The translations under genes were made by a program, and so were the position numbers. From Cryptomeria japonica (taxonomy: Eukaryota > Streptophyta > Pinopsida > Cupressales > Cupressaceae), in contig NC_081415.1 of the NCBI RefSeq assembly GCF_030272615.1, forward strand, positions 631,013,240-631,077,239: a stretch of DNA of 64,000 nt. The letters are read 5' to 3'. Every line of letters starts with the position of its first letter. The first letter of the stretch is position 1. Shown piece by piece: positions 34,301 through 45,879 of the stretch. The notes below the pieces were generated by a model. The model was not told where the DNA came from, searched no databases, and was given only the letters and a program-made list of their open reading frames with translations.

Positions 34301-37013
34301 GCTAAGAACTGGAGAAAATAGCACTATCACTTTTATAGATAGTAGGAACCCCTCTTTCAGTGGGGGTTGGTTAGGTGAAAAGAAGGAAACGCAATTCCAA
34401 ACAGTTTCACCTACCAAGTGCCACCAATCCACCATGTAGACCTCTGTGAGGAATGCACTTTTACTGCCATTAATAGATGACAATCTTCCTCCACCTGAAT
34501 GTCACTTCTAGAGTTCAAACATTAAGAATTCGTTGGCATTGAACATGAAAATTTACCACATCAATAATCAAAGCACTGAGATTTGGGGTATTGCCCAGTG
34601 AATCTACCCTACCTCCCCTGCAATCAAAGGCTATGGAATAGCATGAGTTGTTATTTTGATGCTTATTTTTCCCTTCAAATGTCTTGTTACTGGCCCTCTT
34701 AATGTTAGAGGGATAGTTTTATCATGTTCCAAATACATTATAGGCCCAGACTGGATCAGACTTGTTCAGTCCGTCCCAAAAATTGCTTTGGACTGGATCT
34801 GGACCAGACCTGGCAGATCTATGAGTGTGTGCAATATAAATTAGATCAAAGAATTAGACTTATGTCAAGGAATAAGAATAGAAAAGGAAAACGTTCTGTC
34901 TTGTGACCTTTTGTAGTTTATTAACTCAAGGCTTACATACTAAAAGTTTAAAAGCCAACCAAATGACAGTATGACTTTGAATTAAACCTTGCTCGATATA
35001 AATTGGCATTCAGTCATTGCATCAGTACCATCTATTAGGAGGACTTTGGATTAAACCTTGCTCTACATAGACTCACATTCAGTCATTGCATCAGTATCCT
35101 CTATTAGAAATTCTATCAGGTCAATTTGCATTATGCATTCTTAGGATGTGGTCCCATAGAGGGATCTCTTAAAATAGTTTCATGGAGGAGGAGGTCAAAT
35201 AAAATAAAAAATGCTATGGGATTAATTATAATCTTTTTCTGGTAAATAGGATCCATTACTTTTTAGTTTGTAATTTTATGTAGGTGCATTTGGGGTGGGG
35301 CTAAAAATTTTCCCTGCCAGCTTAAGAAATTTTTCTCCCTCTTATAAATCATCTGGAGTTTTTAAATTCCTGGAAATTGATTTTTTAATTATTTTATATT
35401 TATATACACTGTTGAATTGAATATGCAAAATAATAAAATTCATGAAACCACCAGTTTCTTATTTTTTGGAGCTTAAATTTTTAAACTGAAACTGCACTAC
35501 AAAATTTCTTGGAATCACCCACTTAAAAATACTTGAACAACACCCACTGAATTGTTTTTTGGAAGCCCCCCATTGAACTGCAGCCTTACCCATTTTTATG
35601 TTTCACCCTGGTATTGCAAAAACTTATTTCCAGTATAAAGTATGACTGATATTTTATAAAGACTGTATAATTCTGATGGAAATAATAATTTATTTGAAAT
35701 ATTTTTCCGAACAAGCAGTATTGGATTTCATTTATCTTACCTAGTTCATTAAAGATCTAACCAAATTGTGTTAGTAAGAGGATAAGATGCTGAGATTTTT
35801 GTTGCATTTAGGGACTGTGAAATTGTGAGATTCATAGGCAGGGAAAGTGTGCTTATCACGATCTGAATTAGGACTTGCGCCTGACAATGTCCCTTACAAT
35901 TACAGATTCCCAATGACTGGGACAAACTTGTTGTGTCTGTTATTTCTGTGGAAACTGGAAAGGCTATTGCCAGAACAAACAAAGCAATCGTACGTGGTGG
36001 AAATTGCAAATGGTTAGAAGATGTTTCTGAATCTGTACGGTTTCTACAAGATGACAACTCAAGAGAGCTTGAAGAAAAACTTTACAAATTTGTCGTTTCC
36101 ATGGTAGGTTACTAGACTATACTTTGAGCTTGTGCTTTTACACATTATCTTACCTTTGATTGAGTTTCTGGAACATATGTTACTTAACTTGTACAGGTAT
36201 AGATTTATAAGATCGAAAATTCATGATTGCATAACCCTCCATATCTTTTGTAACCTTGTATTATCCAGGGATCAGCACGGTTAGGCATTCTTGGGGAAGC
36301 TACTGTAAATTTGGCTGATTATTTGAATTCAAAGGAGTTAATCTGGATTAAACTGCCCCTGAAAAAATGTAATCACGGCACAATCTTGCATGTAAGTTAT
36401 TAATTGTTAAATTTATACAAAATTACTAGGCATTCAGATCATACAAAATTAACTGAAAATCAGCCACTGTGAATCCTGTAACGTAAAGTAGCTGATCTTT
36501 ACGATAAATTTTAAACGAGTGAGATGGCATATAACCATAGATTATGAAACTTAGTACTTCAAATTTAAGGATGCCAGAGGTTGCATGTTTTGATTTACCT
36601 CATAGATTCAATGACAGAAAATGTACCCAAACCTGTTGATGCTGATTTCACACAAAGAAAATGACTCAGAAAAAAGAAAATAAACACTATTATTTATACA
36701 GATGAATTGACGTCTTATATTTTTTACAGGTCAAAATACAATGCGTTACTCCAAGATCTGGCTTCAGGTGTGAATTTTGTAGTTATAAGGGTTCTTTTAA
36801 ATATCAAAAGTATTCTGCTGGATATTTAAAAATTATATATATGCATTCAATGGCAGAGAATCAGAAATCAGCAGCACAACTGTTAAGGAACAGGCTGAGC
36901 AGATTTCGGTCTTTGATGGGGAAGATGATCGATCTGAAGGCTCTGTCCGGAGTCAAAGATCATTTAATGGAACATCGAAAAGCACTTTACAGCAAAGGGA
37001 ATCAAAATATCAG
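31249..37013 (+). CDS. NT-C2 domain coiled-coil family protein, exons 1-5 (partial host gene)
   Basis: Five exons, 31,249-31,335, 35,906-36,103, 36,269-36,391, 36,730-36,767 and 36,857-37,013, give 201 codons. All introns are GT-AG and all phases fit. The product is the plant NT-C2 (EEIG1/EHBP1 N-terminal C2) domain, found at the start of long myosin-like or USO1-like coiled-coil proteins. Family landmarks are the basic start MSRQQRKKTRADK, FLQFHATK, IPNDWDKLVVSVISVETGK, LYKFVVSMGSARLGILGEA, NLADY and LPLKKCNHGTILHVKIQC. A Ser-rich linker (SEGSVRSQRSFNG) then leads to the missing coiled coil. Such domains bind membranes or small-GTPase partners; this is family knowledge. The start is chosen because ATG 31,249 gives the usual family N-terminus. 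The remaining exons lie beyond the window, so intron 5 exceeds 26.9 kb. Confidence 0.88.
31507..34298. repeat. 1.4 kb tandem duplication inside intron 1
   Basis: Copy 1 is about 31,507-32,914 and copy 2 about 32,915-34,298. Both run from ACCTTGGAGACTTTAG to CAGAGATTGAGTAAAG. Long blocks such as GAACCTGAACAGATAACCCA (32,747 and 34,137) are identical, while other parts differ at roughly 10%. On the minus strand each copy has TGTATAAATGAGG, a TATA-like box followed by sequence typical of an LTR leader, so the unit may come from an LTR. Confidence 0.85.
34973..35110. repeat. 69-bp tandem duplication in intron 1
   Basis: Two units start GACTTTGAATTAAACCTTGC (34,973) and GACTTTGGATTAAACCTTGC (35,042). 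Both contain CATTCAGTCATTGCATCAGTA and CTATTAG. Confidence 0.9.
35906..36103 (+). CDS. Exon 2 of the NT-C2 gene
   Basis: It has 66 codons between the acceptor CTTACAATTACAG and the donor ATG|GTAGGT, phase 0 at both ends. It encodes the core strands of the C2 fold (DKLVVSVISVETGKAIA to EEKLYKFVVSM). Confidence 0.93.
36269..36391 (+). CDS. Exon 3 of the NT-C2 gene
   Basis: It has 41 codons between the acceptor TATTATCCAG and the donor CAT|GTAAGT, phase 0 at both ends. It contains GSARLGILGEATVNLADY and KKCNHGTIL. Confidence 0.94.
36730..36767 (+). CDS. Exon 4 of the NT-C2 gene
   Basis: This 38-bp micro-exon lies between the acceptor TTTTTTACAG and the donor TTCAG|GTGTGA. It encodes VKIQCVTPRSGF plus two bases of an Arg codon, phase 2 at its end. 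Confidence 0.9.
36857..37013 (+). CDS. Exon 5 of the NT-C2 gene
   Basis: It is 157 bp long. It completes the split Arg codon after the acceptor AATGGCAG and ends at CAG|GTGAGA in phase 0. It encodes the Ser- and acid-rich linker after the C2 domain (ESEISSTTVKEQ, FDGEDDRSEGSV). Confidence 0.88.
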
Positions 37014-39489
37014 GTGAGATGCCAGGAACTTCCACATGTACAGAACAATAAATTGTGCCATGAAAAGGATTATTATTATTAGTCTATAAAGGCTTTGCAT
37101 AATAACTGTCTAAAACTGAGACCTGAAATTAAAGATTGAAAAGAATTCCGACCGGGCAACAAAAAGCAATAATAAATAGTGACCTTATATGATTGCCAGT
37201 TTTCTAAACCCTCGAATGTTACAGGTCCAGCATGTTTACAAATGGTAGTCAAAAGCAAGGTTCTTTTCACATTTTTAAGGAGTGCGTGAAATTCAACCTA
37301 CAAGAAAAATTTTGGAGTTTGAAATTTCTTAGCTCTTACTTTTGTCAAATACCCTTCTCTTATAATTATCTGTATATTATTATTATTTTATTTCCTTTAT
37401 CAAAATTTTATTTTATGCCATATCCTTTCTCATGATCAAGGATCAGAAATCCCACTAGGGCTGTCATTAGCAAAGTTGCCAACAATTGCACAAACCTATA
37501 CTCAAAAGAAGGTTATGCATAACTTTTCTTAATTTATTTGCCCTTGACATCCATCATTCATTGCCATAGATGTTTGTCTAAAGAATGGTATACATATAGA
37601 ACACAATGTCATCATTCTAGTTAGATACCCAACAAATAAATGTATTAATCCTCCAATTGTTCACACAAATAACAGACTTTTTGATTCTGTCCTTTCGTCA
37701 AGATTGTTTAACTTCTTGTCCAGAACACATTTAATCACATTTGCATAAGGAACGATAAATTATAGATGTAATCATATATGTTGACTGCCCATTCATAGTA
37801 GAGGTTATACATTAAAAATAATATAGCAACATCGATATCCTAAAAAGAAAAATACGACATTTCACAGAACAGGAGGGAACTTGATGAGATAGCTTTGGTA
37901 TCACTGTTACGAGATCACTCTTCCCACCCAAGAAACTACAACACAACAAAGCAGCCATTATAGATAATATGGTAGCATGCAAAAACATCCTTAAATGCAG
38001 ACCTAGAGATATGCTATCCATTGATTGGGAAGTAAGCTAATAAGCACCTTGGCAGTGGCAGATTAACAGTAATAGCAAAAACCTTATAAAGGAGCCCTCT
38101 ATCCTAAGTGCAACACCATTTAAATTTCTTATCGTGCCATAGTCAATGGTGACTTAACAAGTTTTTTAAATCCATGATACGATGGGCACAAGGGTTGTCC
38201 TCGGTGCCTCTGAGCACCTCTCTTACATATAAGTTCGTTCTTCCACTTCTGGCTAGAATTTCCTCTTCATTCAAACCGCTATATATGATTTGGCATAGTG
38301 TCCATGCCCAACCTATTGATATAGAATTTTAGAAAATGTTATGTGCAATCCGGTGAAATATAAACTTGCAACTGTTATTTTTGGAGGAGGCAAGTAATGG
38401 ATATTATAGGATATCTCAGAAAAGATCAGGAAAAATATTTTATTTGAAGCATGCTAAATTGGGCATCTTGTTGCCCTGGTAAGCTTAATAATGTTCGTGT
38501 TTTTTGTGAAATTGGTTGTGTTGGTTGATCACATATACATGCACTCTAGAATGTAAAGTTATCCTGTATATTCAAGTTTATATGGTACCAGAGCCAGTTG
38601 GTTGGTTTTTGTGTGCTTGTTGTTTGAGAGCATTTGCCTGAATTGAGTCCTAAGTGGAGGGAAGGACATGACAGGACACTGCAAATTAGTTGCCAGAGCA
38701 TGGTGCATGCAAGATGACTGCGAGAAAGCACAGGTAGTGAAATATAGTACCTGTGGACAGCAATCATCTTCAAGGAGAGAGACTGTTTTATAGCGCAATG
38801 ATATTGTATGCATGTGTGGAGCACTCAGATCACCAGCCTCAGGCATACAAGGCACCAAGAAGAATAATTAAATGAAAAGTAGAACAGTGTGAATGTGAGA
38901 GAGGCAGCTGTGAATGACCTGCATGAGTGCATAGACGGATTGGTCCATGCCATTCTGATGTTTCCACAGGCTCGAGGTATGAGATCTTAGGTGCGTAGAG
39001 TGAAGTTCTCAAATAATCTGTTATTTTTATTAAAAAATAATCTTTCTTTTTTTTCAATTTTTAGTAATTCAAAATTTTACTTGTTTTTCAGTCTTTAGGA
39101 TGCACCAATGCATAAGTTATGTAACTTATACAGTGGTGCATTCTAGGGGCTGGATAACCTTTTCCCATTTTCAGCAATCTAAAATATTTATTGGAGATGG
39201 TCGACCATCCTTAGGGTGAAACACTCAATTTTTTTATTTTTTATTTTTAATTCAAAATCAATAAATAATGACAGTTATATTCTTTTTCGTGGGACCCCAC
39301 AACACACTTAGCCCTAAATGACCAAAAAGGAAGCCTACCTCTTTCATTCTAATTCATTTTTAGATGCTTCAAAAAAAATGTCATCAAGTTGGCTAGAAAA
39401 AAAATATTTGGAACAAGATTTGAAGGTGTAGCTAGAGAAATCAACATCAAAGAAGATTTGAAGGAAGATTTTTTTTCAATTTGTACTTG
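37014..39489 (+). other. Start of intron 5; holds a copia-like primer-binding site
   Basis: The donor is CAG|GTGAGA. No further exon was recognised. At 38,583-38,594 TGGTACCAGAGC, followed by CAGTTGGTTGG, matches the initiator-Met primer-binding site just after a copia LTR (..AAGTTTATA). The LTR itself, if present, would lie just upstream and was not delimited. The rest is AT-rich. Confidence 0.45.
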
Positions 39490-39822
39490 CATTATCTTTT
39501 TTTTTTATTGAGGTCTAGACTTGCAAGCACGACAGCCCAGCAAGGGCTTAAAGCTTGTGAGCCACCAGCCCAGCAAGGGCCTTCACGAAGTAGTTTTTGC
39601 CACCTAATATAGGGGCACAAGCCTATAGGCTAAAACCCTTTTGGCTAAGAGACAAGGATTGAGGGGCATCCACTCCGCCAAATTTGCCCAAGGCACAATC
39701 TCGACCTCATCCCTTATGATGTCAGAGTCTTTGCACTCAAGAAGACTTGATCCCTAGTGGGCTCATTTGGAACCATTCAACTTCACTAGTAAACCAAGGG
39801 CCCATTGACTCATTATCTTTTT
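39490..39822 (-). mobile_element. tRNA-derived SINE copy 1 with 12-bp target duplication
   Basis: The body is 39,502-39,810, flanked by CATTATCTTTTT at 39,490-39,501 and 39,811-39,822. On the minus strand, pol III promoter boxes are in the right order: an A box at 39,796-39,786 (TGGTTTACTAG, one mismatch to TRGYNNANNGG) and a B box at 39,752-39,744 (GATCAAGTC, exact to GWTCRANNC). The 3' end is A-rich (a T run on the plus strand at 39,497-39,506). The tail contains a doubled CAGCCCAGCAAGGGC (39,526 and 39,567). The body matches copy 2 at 44.4-44.63 kb. Confidence 0.82.
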
Positions 39823-39829
39823 ACAAAAC

Positions 39830-41110
39830 AACATGGGCAACAATAGTGAGAGTGACGAATATGTAATGGAAGAAAGAAATCTGATAATTTCATCCTTACT
39901 TAGGGGTTCATTAAGGTGTGGGAATGTTGTGGATGAAGGAGAATAGTCACCAAATCCATTTGAATGTTATTCCAGCGTCTTAAAACTTATACAAAAGGAC
40001 CTTTTAATTTTTAAAAAACTCATATTCAATGTGTGAAATTTATAAATAGACACAAAAAATTGGGGGGTAATAGAGTGAAGTTGTGCCATATTTACGAAAC
40101 AATTTCTAGAGAAAGCTACACTAGGGTATATTTTCATCTCTTGTGCTTGACAAGACATGAGGTTAAGGTGTCTCTAGATATAAAGGAGAATGAGAAGGTA
40201 AAGATTAATAGATTGTATATGGAAGTAGAAGCAAGGTCTCAGGGTGTGTTAATGCTAACATAATTTGCATAATTAGTTATACCTATACTATCCATGGTTG
40301 CTAGTGGTAGTGGTGATATTTCCACAAAAGGAAAGAGAGAGACTAGTTTTAGTGAGAAGAAGGAGAGTTACAAGTATGTTCAACATGTAAACACATAAGA
40401 TGGCAGGTTCTTCCATTCCCAAATTTCTTTATGCCCATGCAATCCCCTTTAATGTGGTGCATTCTTCTTTTTTTTTTTTTCAAAACTATAGCTTTTGTTA
40501 GTCCCTCGTTCACCCTCTAGAGAACATAATCTACATGCTATCCACCTTGACAAAGAATATTCTAAGGAAAAATTGGTGATGGAGAACATGACGCAAACTT
40601 GGATTCAAATGGAGAACTCTATTATCACGGATGAGTGAACCAATATTAGACATCAACCATTTATCAACATCATAGTCACATGTGCAATTAGCTCTTATTG
40701 TTTTAGAGCTAATAATTGATGGAAACGATGTGAACTTTCAATTTTACATTTTGAGAGAGGCCATAAAGAATGTTGGGGATTCAAATATTGTACAAGTGGT
40801 CTTTAGTTTGGCACTTGTGCAAATTAACTAGCATGATGGTGGAGAGACATTTTTAAAAATTGTTTGTAATATTTCTTACTCCATCTCACCTATTGTAGAT
40901 AGCCTTGGAGAGATTTATGAGACATTTGACTGCATGTTTGGACATATGAAGCAAACAATTTGTAACAAGGCCTAATTTGTAATTCTATGACTTGCATGTC
41001 AAGCCCATTGTGAAGCAATAGTGGAATATTGTGAACACCATGCTTCATAAGGCAACATTTTCTCTAAATCTTACTAAAGAATAGAATGTTTTCTTTTTTG
41101 TGATGACAAA
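39830..41110 (+). pseudogene. hAT-like transposase relic (BED finger and DUF659-like parts)
   Basis: The segment 40,033-40,260 has NRVKLCHIY and SYTRVYFHLLCLTRHEVK, like the region around the BED zinc finger of plant hAT transposases. The stretch 40,596-40,740 reads ENSIITDE, stop, then RHQPFINIIVTCA, like DUF659. Near 41,035 an LHKATFSLNL-like segment resembles the later HA-x-x-x-LNP block. Stops and frameshifts are frequent and no terminal inverted repeats were identified. Recognition is by weak motif likeness. Confidence 0.42.
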
Positions 41111-42700
41111 GAGATAAAAGAAGGGTTAATGAAGGCACTTCAAAAGATGTATTTAAGTGAGGAGTCGATATAAATAAACCATTCCTAATGGAACCCTCCA
41201 TATTTAGCAATATATCATGCAAATCATTTACATTGACGTTTGAAACATCAAAACGAATTGCTTGAATTTGGACCCTACATATAGGGTAATTTCATCAACT
41301 CTAATATTTATAGGCAAAGAGCTCTAGTATGGATGATGAAATCTTTTCTCCATTGATCTCCATCTTGCTTCTCTTTGCTACTCTTTGTCATATTTGTGTC
41401 TAATTTATTTATCAATTTTTGGTTTGTTTTTAGTTTAGGTGTGTTCATTGATTATTATCTTCTATTGTTTGGTTTTGTTTTCTTTTTTTTGTTGGTCTAT
41501 TGGTCAAGATTTATCATTTTTCCCTAGCTAATTTTACTTTCAGTATGTCTGCTTAGTACTGAGTTGGAATGAAACAATAGTAGTATGAAAAAAAGGGGAG
41601 GTAAGATTTGACTGATTAGTAGTCCTTTCTAAGTATGGTAAAAAAATATATAGAGATCAAAGACACTAAGTCCTTTAAGAAAGTTCTCATAAATGATGAA
41701 AGGGTTGAGATTGGTGAAGGCGTTTGTTTTAAGAGTGCAAACAGACATACAAAGATCGTTCAAGGGCTAGAAGTAGTAGTTCTTGAGCAAGGTGAGTCCA
41801 AATGTTGAAATACAGACGATGTTAAAGAATGAAGAGTAGAGACTCATGAATGTTGCTAATTTTTGTATGTCTTGCTCCTCAAATGCTACCATCTAAGAAA
41901 ATTTTAATGACTAGATTGGATTTGTGTAAAGAAAAAAAACTTTGTAATTTTCCCTTTCTTACATGAAGCAAAAAGATATTTTTGTAATATGTAGAGAAGA
42001 ATGATCTTAAAAAAATCCTAGAATGTATTAGTAAAACCAAAGAAATGAGTTTGAGATAAATTGGCGAACTCATGAAGAGAGCACTACAATATACAAATTC
42101 AAAATTTTCTTGTTACAACCAACTCATCAAAGAGCTACAACCACCTTACACAAACTTTATTAATAAGCTACAACAACTAACCCATTACTTGTGTAAACAT
42201 ATATTGTATTATACCTTTAATGATAAATTGGAAGGATATGAAGGTTTACTCATTAAATTTGAATATGACTCCTAAAACGTGTAGAAACAAGTAGAAATAT
42301 CTACACAAACAACCTTAATGATAGTAAGAATTTATGAAGATGTATAAAAATAATAAAATGAATGTGTTTTGCAACAAAATGATCAATTGATTTCCTATCC
42401 TTTGAGGTAGTACATCTCATTTTGCAAATTCATCATTGTGCTTACTTTCAAAATACCATTGAGGTCTACAAAACACAAGGGGCAAATGCATGAAGAAAAC
42501 ATATCAACTAGAGAAAATTTTTTTGGGGCTGAACCTCTAACAAACACCTTCAATTTTTTAATATAGATTTAAATAAGTGTTGAAGGACCACCTTTTGGCT
42601 AGCACATTGATAGACCTTATCAATTAGAAAGTACATATATCAATGGCATATAATACTAGCTTCTATTTGGCCTTCTTATGTTTATGACTAAACTGAGTTT
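41111..42700. other. AT-rich intronic sequence, nothing recognised
   Basis: No frame with family motifs, no clear repeats, and no candidate exon in the phase needed after exon 5. Confidence 0.5.
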
Positions 42701-43560
42701 CCTACATTGTAGCATGAAAAATAAGATCAATAATTTTCTATAATCCTTTATACACATCGCTTGGCTTAGTGTCTAGATATATTATTTTATCCTTTTTCAC
42801 ATAAAAAAACAAAGTACTTTGTCCCTTGAAATTAAACTAAAACTAATATAGTAAGTTTTGTTCAAACTAGGAACATACCTAGTATTTTGTACTAAAATTT
42901 TAATATTGAGTTCAATTTTTACATCATTTATTCCTCTTTTTATCACCAAGAAAAATAAAACCCCTTTGACTATCATCAACATTTAACCTAAACTACTATC
43001 CTTTTAGCATGTGAAGTGTCTAGATTAAAGAACCAACGATTCTGTTAACACTATTTAAAAAAAACTCATTAGTGTAAACTCTGAATCATGGTTTTTCTCA
43101 ATAGTAACCACCACATTCACTTCATCTTGTGGCTTGTAGAATATTGGATCATATTTTCTTTTTTGGCAACCTTTCTTAATGTGCCGAATCATTGCACCTT
43201 TTTCTATGGTGTGAAGTAAAGGATAACTATAATTTGTACCATGAAACTAAGTGACAAGGACATTTTCTAAATTCCTAGAAGGAGCTTCACTTATTTATCC
43301 CTATGAACACTACTCTTGAAATAGATGTGAAGGCCTTTTCAAAGGTCAAAGTGGCTTTTCATCAATAGGTTGAAAAATTCCACAAATTGTCAAAGGAGAA
43401 ACACAAAATTGTGATGATCAAAGCAACCATATCTTCCTCCTCTACTAGTTTGTTAATCATAACAAGTTAATCCCTAACATCATTGAGTTTGAATAGATGC
43501 TCTAACAAAGAGCCATTCTAATGCAATTTAATAGAAAAATGATATATTTTTTAAATACAA
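42700..43560 (-). pseudogene. Decayed copia gag-protease fragment
   Basis: On the minus strand, 43,500-43,330 resembles the gag stretch before the Cys knuckle (DNLWNF, FEKAFTSIS). The stretch 42,982-42,797 resembles the spacer after the copia protease (LVQNTRYVPSLNKT, then FSLISRDKVL). There are many stops. No LTR was delimited. It may continue on either side. Confidence 0.4.
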
Positions 43561-44049
43561 AATTTGACATTTGTTAGAAGTTTGATAATTGTCTTTCAAA
43601 ATCTTCACAATGTACTAATAAACATGGATTTATGGACGTTGGGGATAAAATCATCAAACATAAAAAAAAAAATTGAGTTGTAATAGGGCTTCTATGGAAT
43701 ATTTTTCAAACTCATTTGAATTGTCAATTAATCTAGTTTGTGTCTAAATTGTGCTCTACAACACATTTGATACTCAACAATAGTGACTATTTCATGACTT
43801 CGTATATTGAAATTTTGACCATTCAACTTATGGTTATTTAATAAAACAAAATTCTAAATATTGGTCATTGCACATCAGAGATATATCAACACACAAAATT
43901 CAAAGCCTAACAATCTCTTTTAATTTAACTTAAAAGTAAAGTTTTATTAAAACCCCAATACTTAGATTTTGCAAAAACCTACAAAGTTTAAACTACATTT
44001 CAATTTTTCTTTGAAAACCCTAAAATTAAGAATTCCTCAATAGTATAAT

Positions 44050-44390
44050 TTTTTTGTGGATTATGGATGTTCTCCATGTAATAGAATTGTTTGGATTGTG
44101 CTTGCAATGCATGGTAAAAAAAAATTGTATGTTTCACATATGCTTAGGTAATGCCTATAAAGAAAGGGTTGGTTTTTTAAATTGGATGGAAAATCAGTTA
44201 TCTAACATTTTATTGTTGTTTGTGGGTGATTTTAACATATTAGAAAGCAAAGAAGATAAGTTAGGGGATTGTAGATTTGATTGGAAAGGTAATGAACTTT
44301 TCAAGTAGTTTAAATTAGCAAAAAAAGAATAATGTTATTTATCCTCTGTTATGTTGTACGACTAGGAGTAAATAGGTTTAGTTTAATTAG
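44050..44390 (+). pseudogene. LINE (L1-type) ORF2 endonuclease fragment
   Basis: The frame 44,054-44,308 has LLFVGDFNILESKEDKLGD, matching the GDFN block of the apurinic endonuclease in plant L1 elements, after an NW-x-E-x-Q-L segment. The element is cut by the SINE at 44.4-44.63 kb, resumes, and is cut again by the copia at 45,429. Confidence 0.6.
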
Positions 44391-44396
44391 AGCAAT

Positions 44397-44635
44397 TTTT
44401 TTTTTGATGGAGGTTTGTCCAGAATTTCATTTTTGCTATCTGATACAAGAGTATGAGAACCTCTTTGGCTAAGAGCCAAGGACTAAGGCGTGTCCATTCT
44501 GCCGAATTTGCCTTAGGCACGATCCCAACCTCATCCCTTATTCATGTTGGAGTCTTACACTCAGCAAGACTTGATCCCTAGCGGGCTCATTAAAAAACTT
44601 TCAATTTCACCAATAGACCAAGGGCCCATTGAAAC
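44397..44635 (-). mobile_element. tRNA-derived SINE copy 2, inside the LINE
   Basis: The minus strand has an exact A box (TGGTCTATTGG, 44,620-44,610) and an exact B box (GATCAAGTC, 44,576-44,568), 44 bp apart as in a tRNA gene. The A-rich 3' end is a T run on the plus strand at 44,396-44,405. Flanks AGCAATTTTT (44,391-44,400) and AACAATTTTT (near 44,640) look like a target duplication. This copy is shorter than copy 1 in its tail. Confidence 0.78.
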
Positions 44636-44639
44636 TTGG

Positions 44640-45364
44640 AACAATTTTTGAAAAGGAACAAAATGAATTTTATCTAGACTTATAGATTCCACCTTGACAT
44701 AAGTTTTTTATAGGTCTCTCTAATTGTTAACAATAATATGGTGCAAGTCCTTCCATATTCTCTAACCATTACCCTATTGAAATGGAATTTCATGTGTCTT
44801 CCATTAGGTTTTCCTCTCAAACATTTAAAAGGATTATTTAAAATTAATGATTCTCACCTACAAGACCAATCTTGTAAAGTGGTTTTAATCAATATCTGGA
44901 ACTTGACTTTTGTGGTGAATTAGTTAGATTCTGAATTTGAGAGTTAGGAGAAGTTTGTTGTTGTTGCTTGAAAGTTTCTAAGGATGTATGGGAAATATAA
45001 AGCTAGTTTTATAGCTAAGAAAAACAAAGCTCTTTAGGAGAATTTCATCAACATTGAGGAGAAACTTTAAAACTCCATTTTTTATGAAAACCTATATTGC
45101 TAGTAATGTGTATCAAACACCAATTAAGATGTGAATTGTCGTGTAAAGGGAAATGTGCTAAGCTCAAATCCAAACTTAATTGTTTTAAACTAGGGGATAA
45201 ATTTACAAGCTATTATTTCAAGTTCATTAAGTTCAAACACATAAGAGAGAAGGTTGTTGCCATCAATGTTGATATTGTGTCATTTAATGTTTTAAATCAA
45301 ATAAAAAGTGTTTTTTATGAATTTGATTAACTCAATTTTACCTTTAAGGATGAAGGTATAGAGA
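44640..45364 (+). pseudogene. LINE ORF2 fragment between endonuclease and RT
   Basis: The frame 45,097-45,330 has KLGDKFTSYYFKFIKFKHIREKVVAI, like the linker of plant L1 ORF2 just before the RT (W-x-x-x-GDKNSxFF). It is on the same strand and in the right order relative to the endonuclease and RT pieces. Confidence 0.55.
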
Positions 45365-45423
45365 GGGAAATGCTAGAGAAGCCATTACAAAAATTATGCC
45401 TTATAAACTAAACAATCTTATTT

Positions 45424-45428
45424 CAAAT
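45424..45428 (-). repeat. Target-site duplication (CAAAT) of the minus-strand copia
   Basis: CAAAT at 45,424-45,428 is repeated exactly at 49,663-49,667. Confidence 0.95.
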
Positions 45429-45870
45429 TGTGAGATTTTGCCAAGATCAAGAGGCAATGGAAAACACAAATAAGAGAGAACAAAATAGATGATAGAAATA
45501 AACTGTATTCTATCAAGATGAAAAATATGATCAACTAGATCATTAAGCATTACATACAATGAATATAAGCCTGCTTATATAGGCAAGGCTATATGGATAT
45601 GTGAGCACACAAACATGACATGTGGCTCAATAAGAAACAAGGGTAGGTAGGAGAAATAATATAATAGTCCACATGAGGTGGATCACCCATTGAATGTGGA
45701 GTGTAACAACAAGATCACACCATAAAAGGTGTAAATTCTCCTACACACACTATCCCAATATGGCACAAACACCCAAGTGTCTCATACCCAAACTATTATG
45801 AAATGCATTTCCTAAGTAAACTTAAGTATGGTGTAATAATATCCATGATGAATAATTATTTACACCAACA
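45429..45870 (-). mobile_element. 3' LTR of a non-autonomous copia element (442 bp)
   Basis: On the minus strand it starts TGTTGGTGTAAATAATTATTC at 45,870 and ends ..GGCAAAATCTCACA. It differs from the other LTR (49,201-49,662) by about ten substitutions and lacks a segment of about 20 bp near 45,645. A G7 polypurine tract precedes it. Confidence 0.93.
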
Positions 45871-45879
45871 CCCCCCCTT
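45871..45879 (-). other. Polypurine tract of the minus-strand copia
   Basis: The minus strand reads AAGGGGGGG immediately before the LTR start at 45,870. Confidence 0.9.

Noticed and set aside
44568..44620. Possible tRNA gene from the A and B boxes
   Set aside because: The boxes are well placed, but the sequence around them does not form tRNA arms, and the A-rich tail, the target duplication and the second copy show that it is a SINE.
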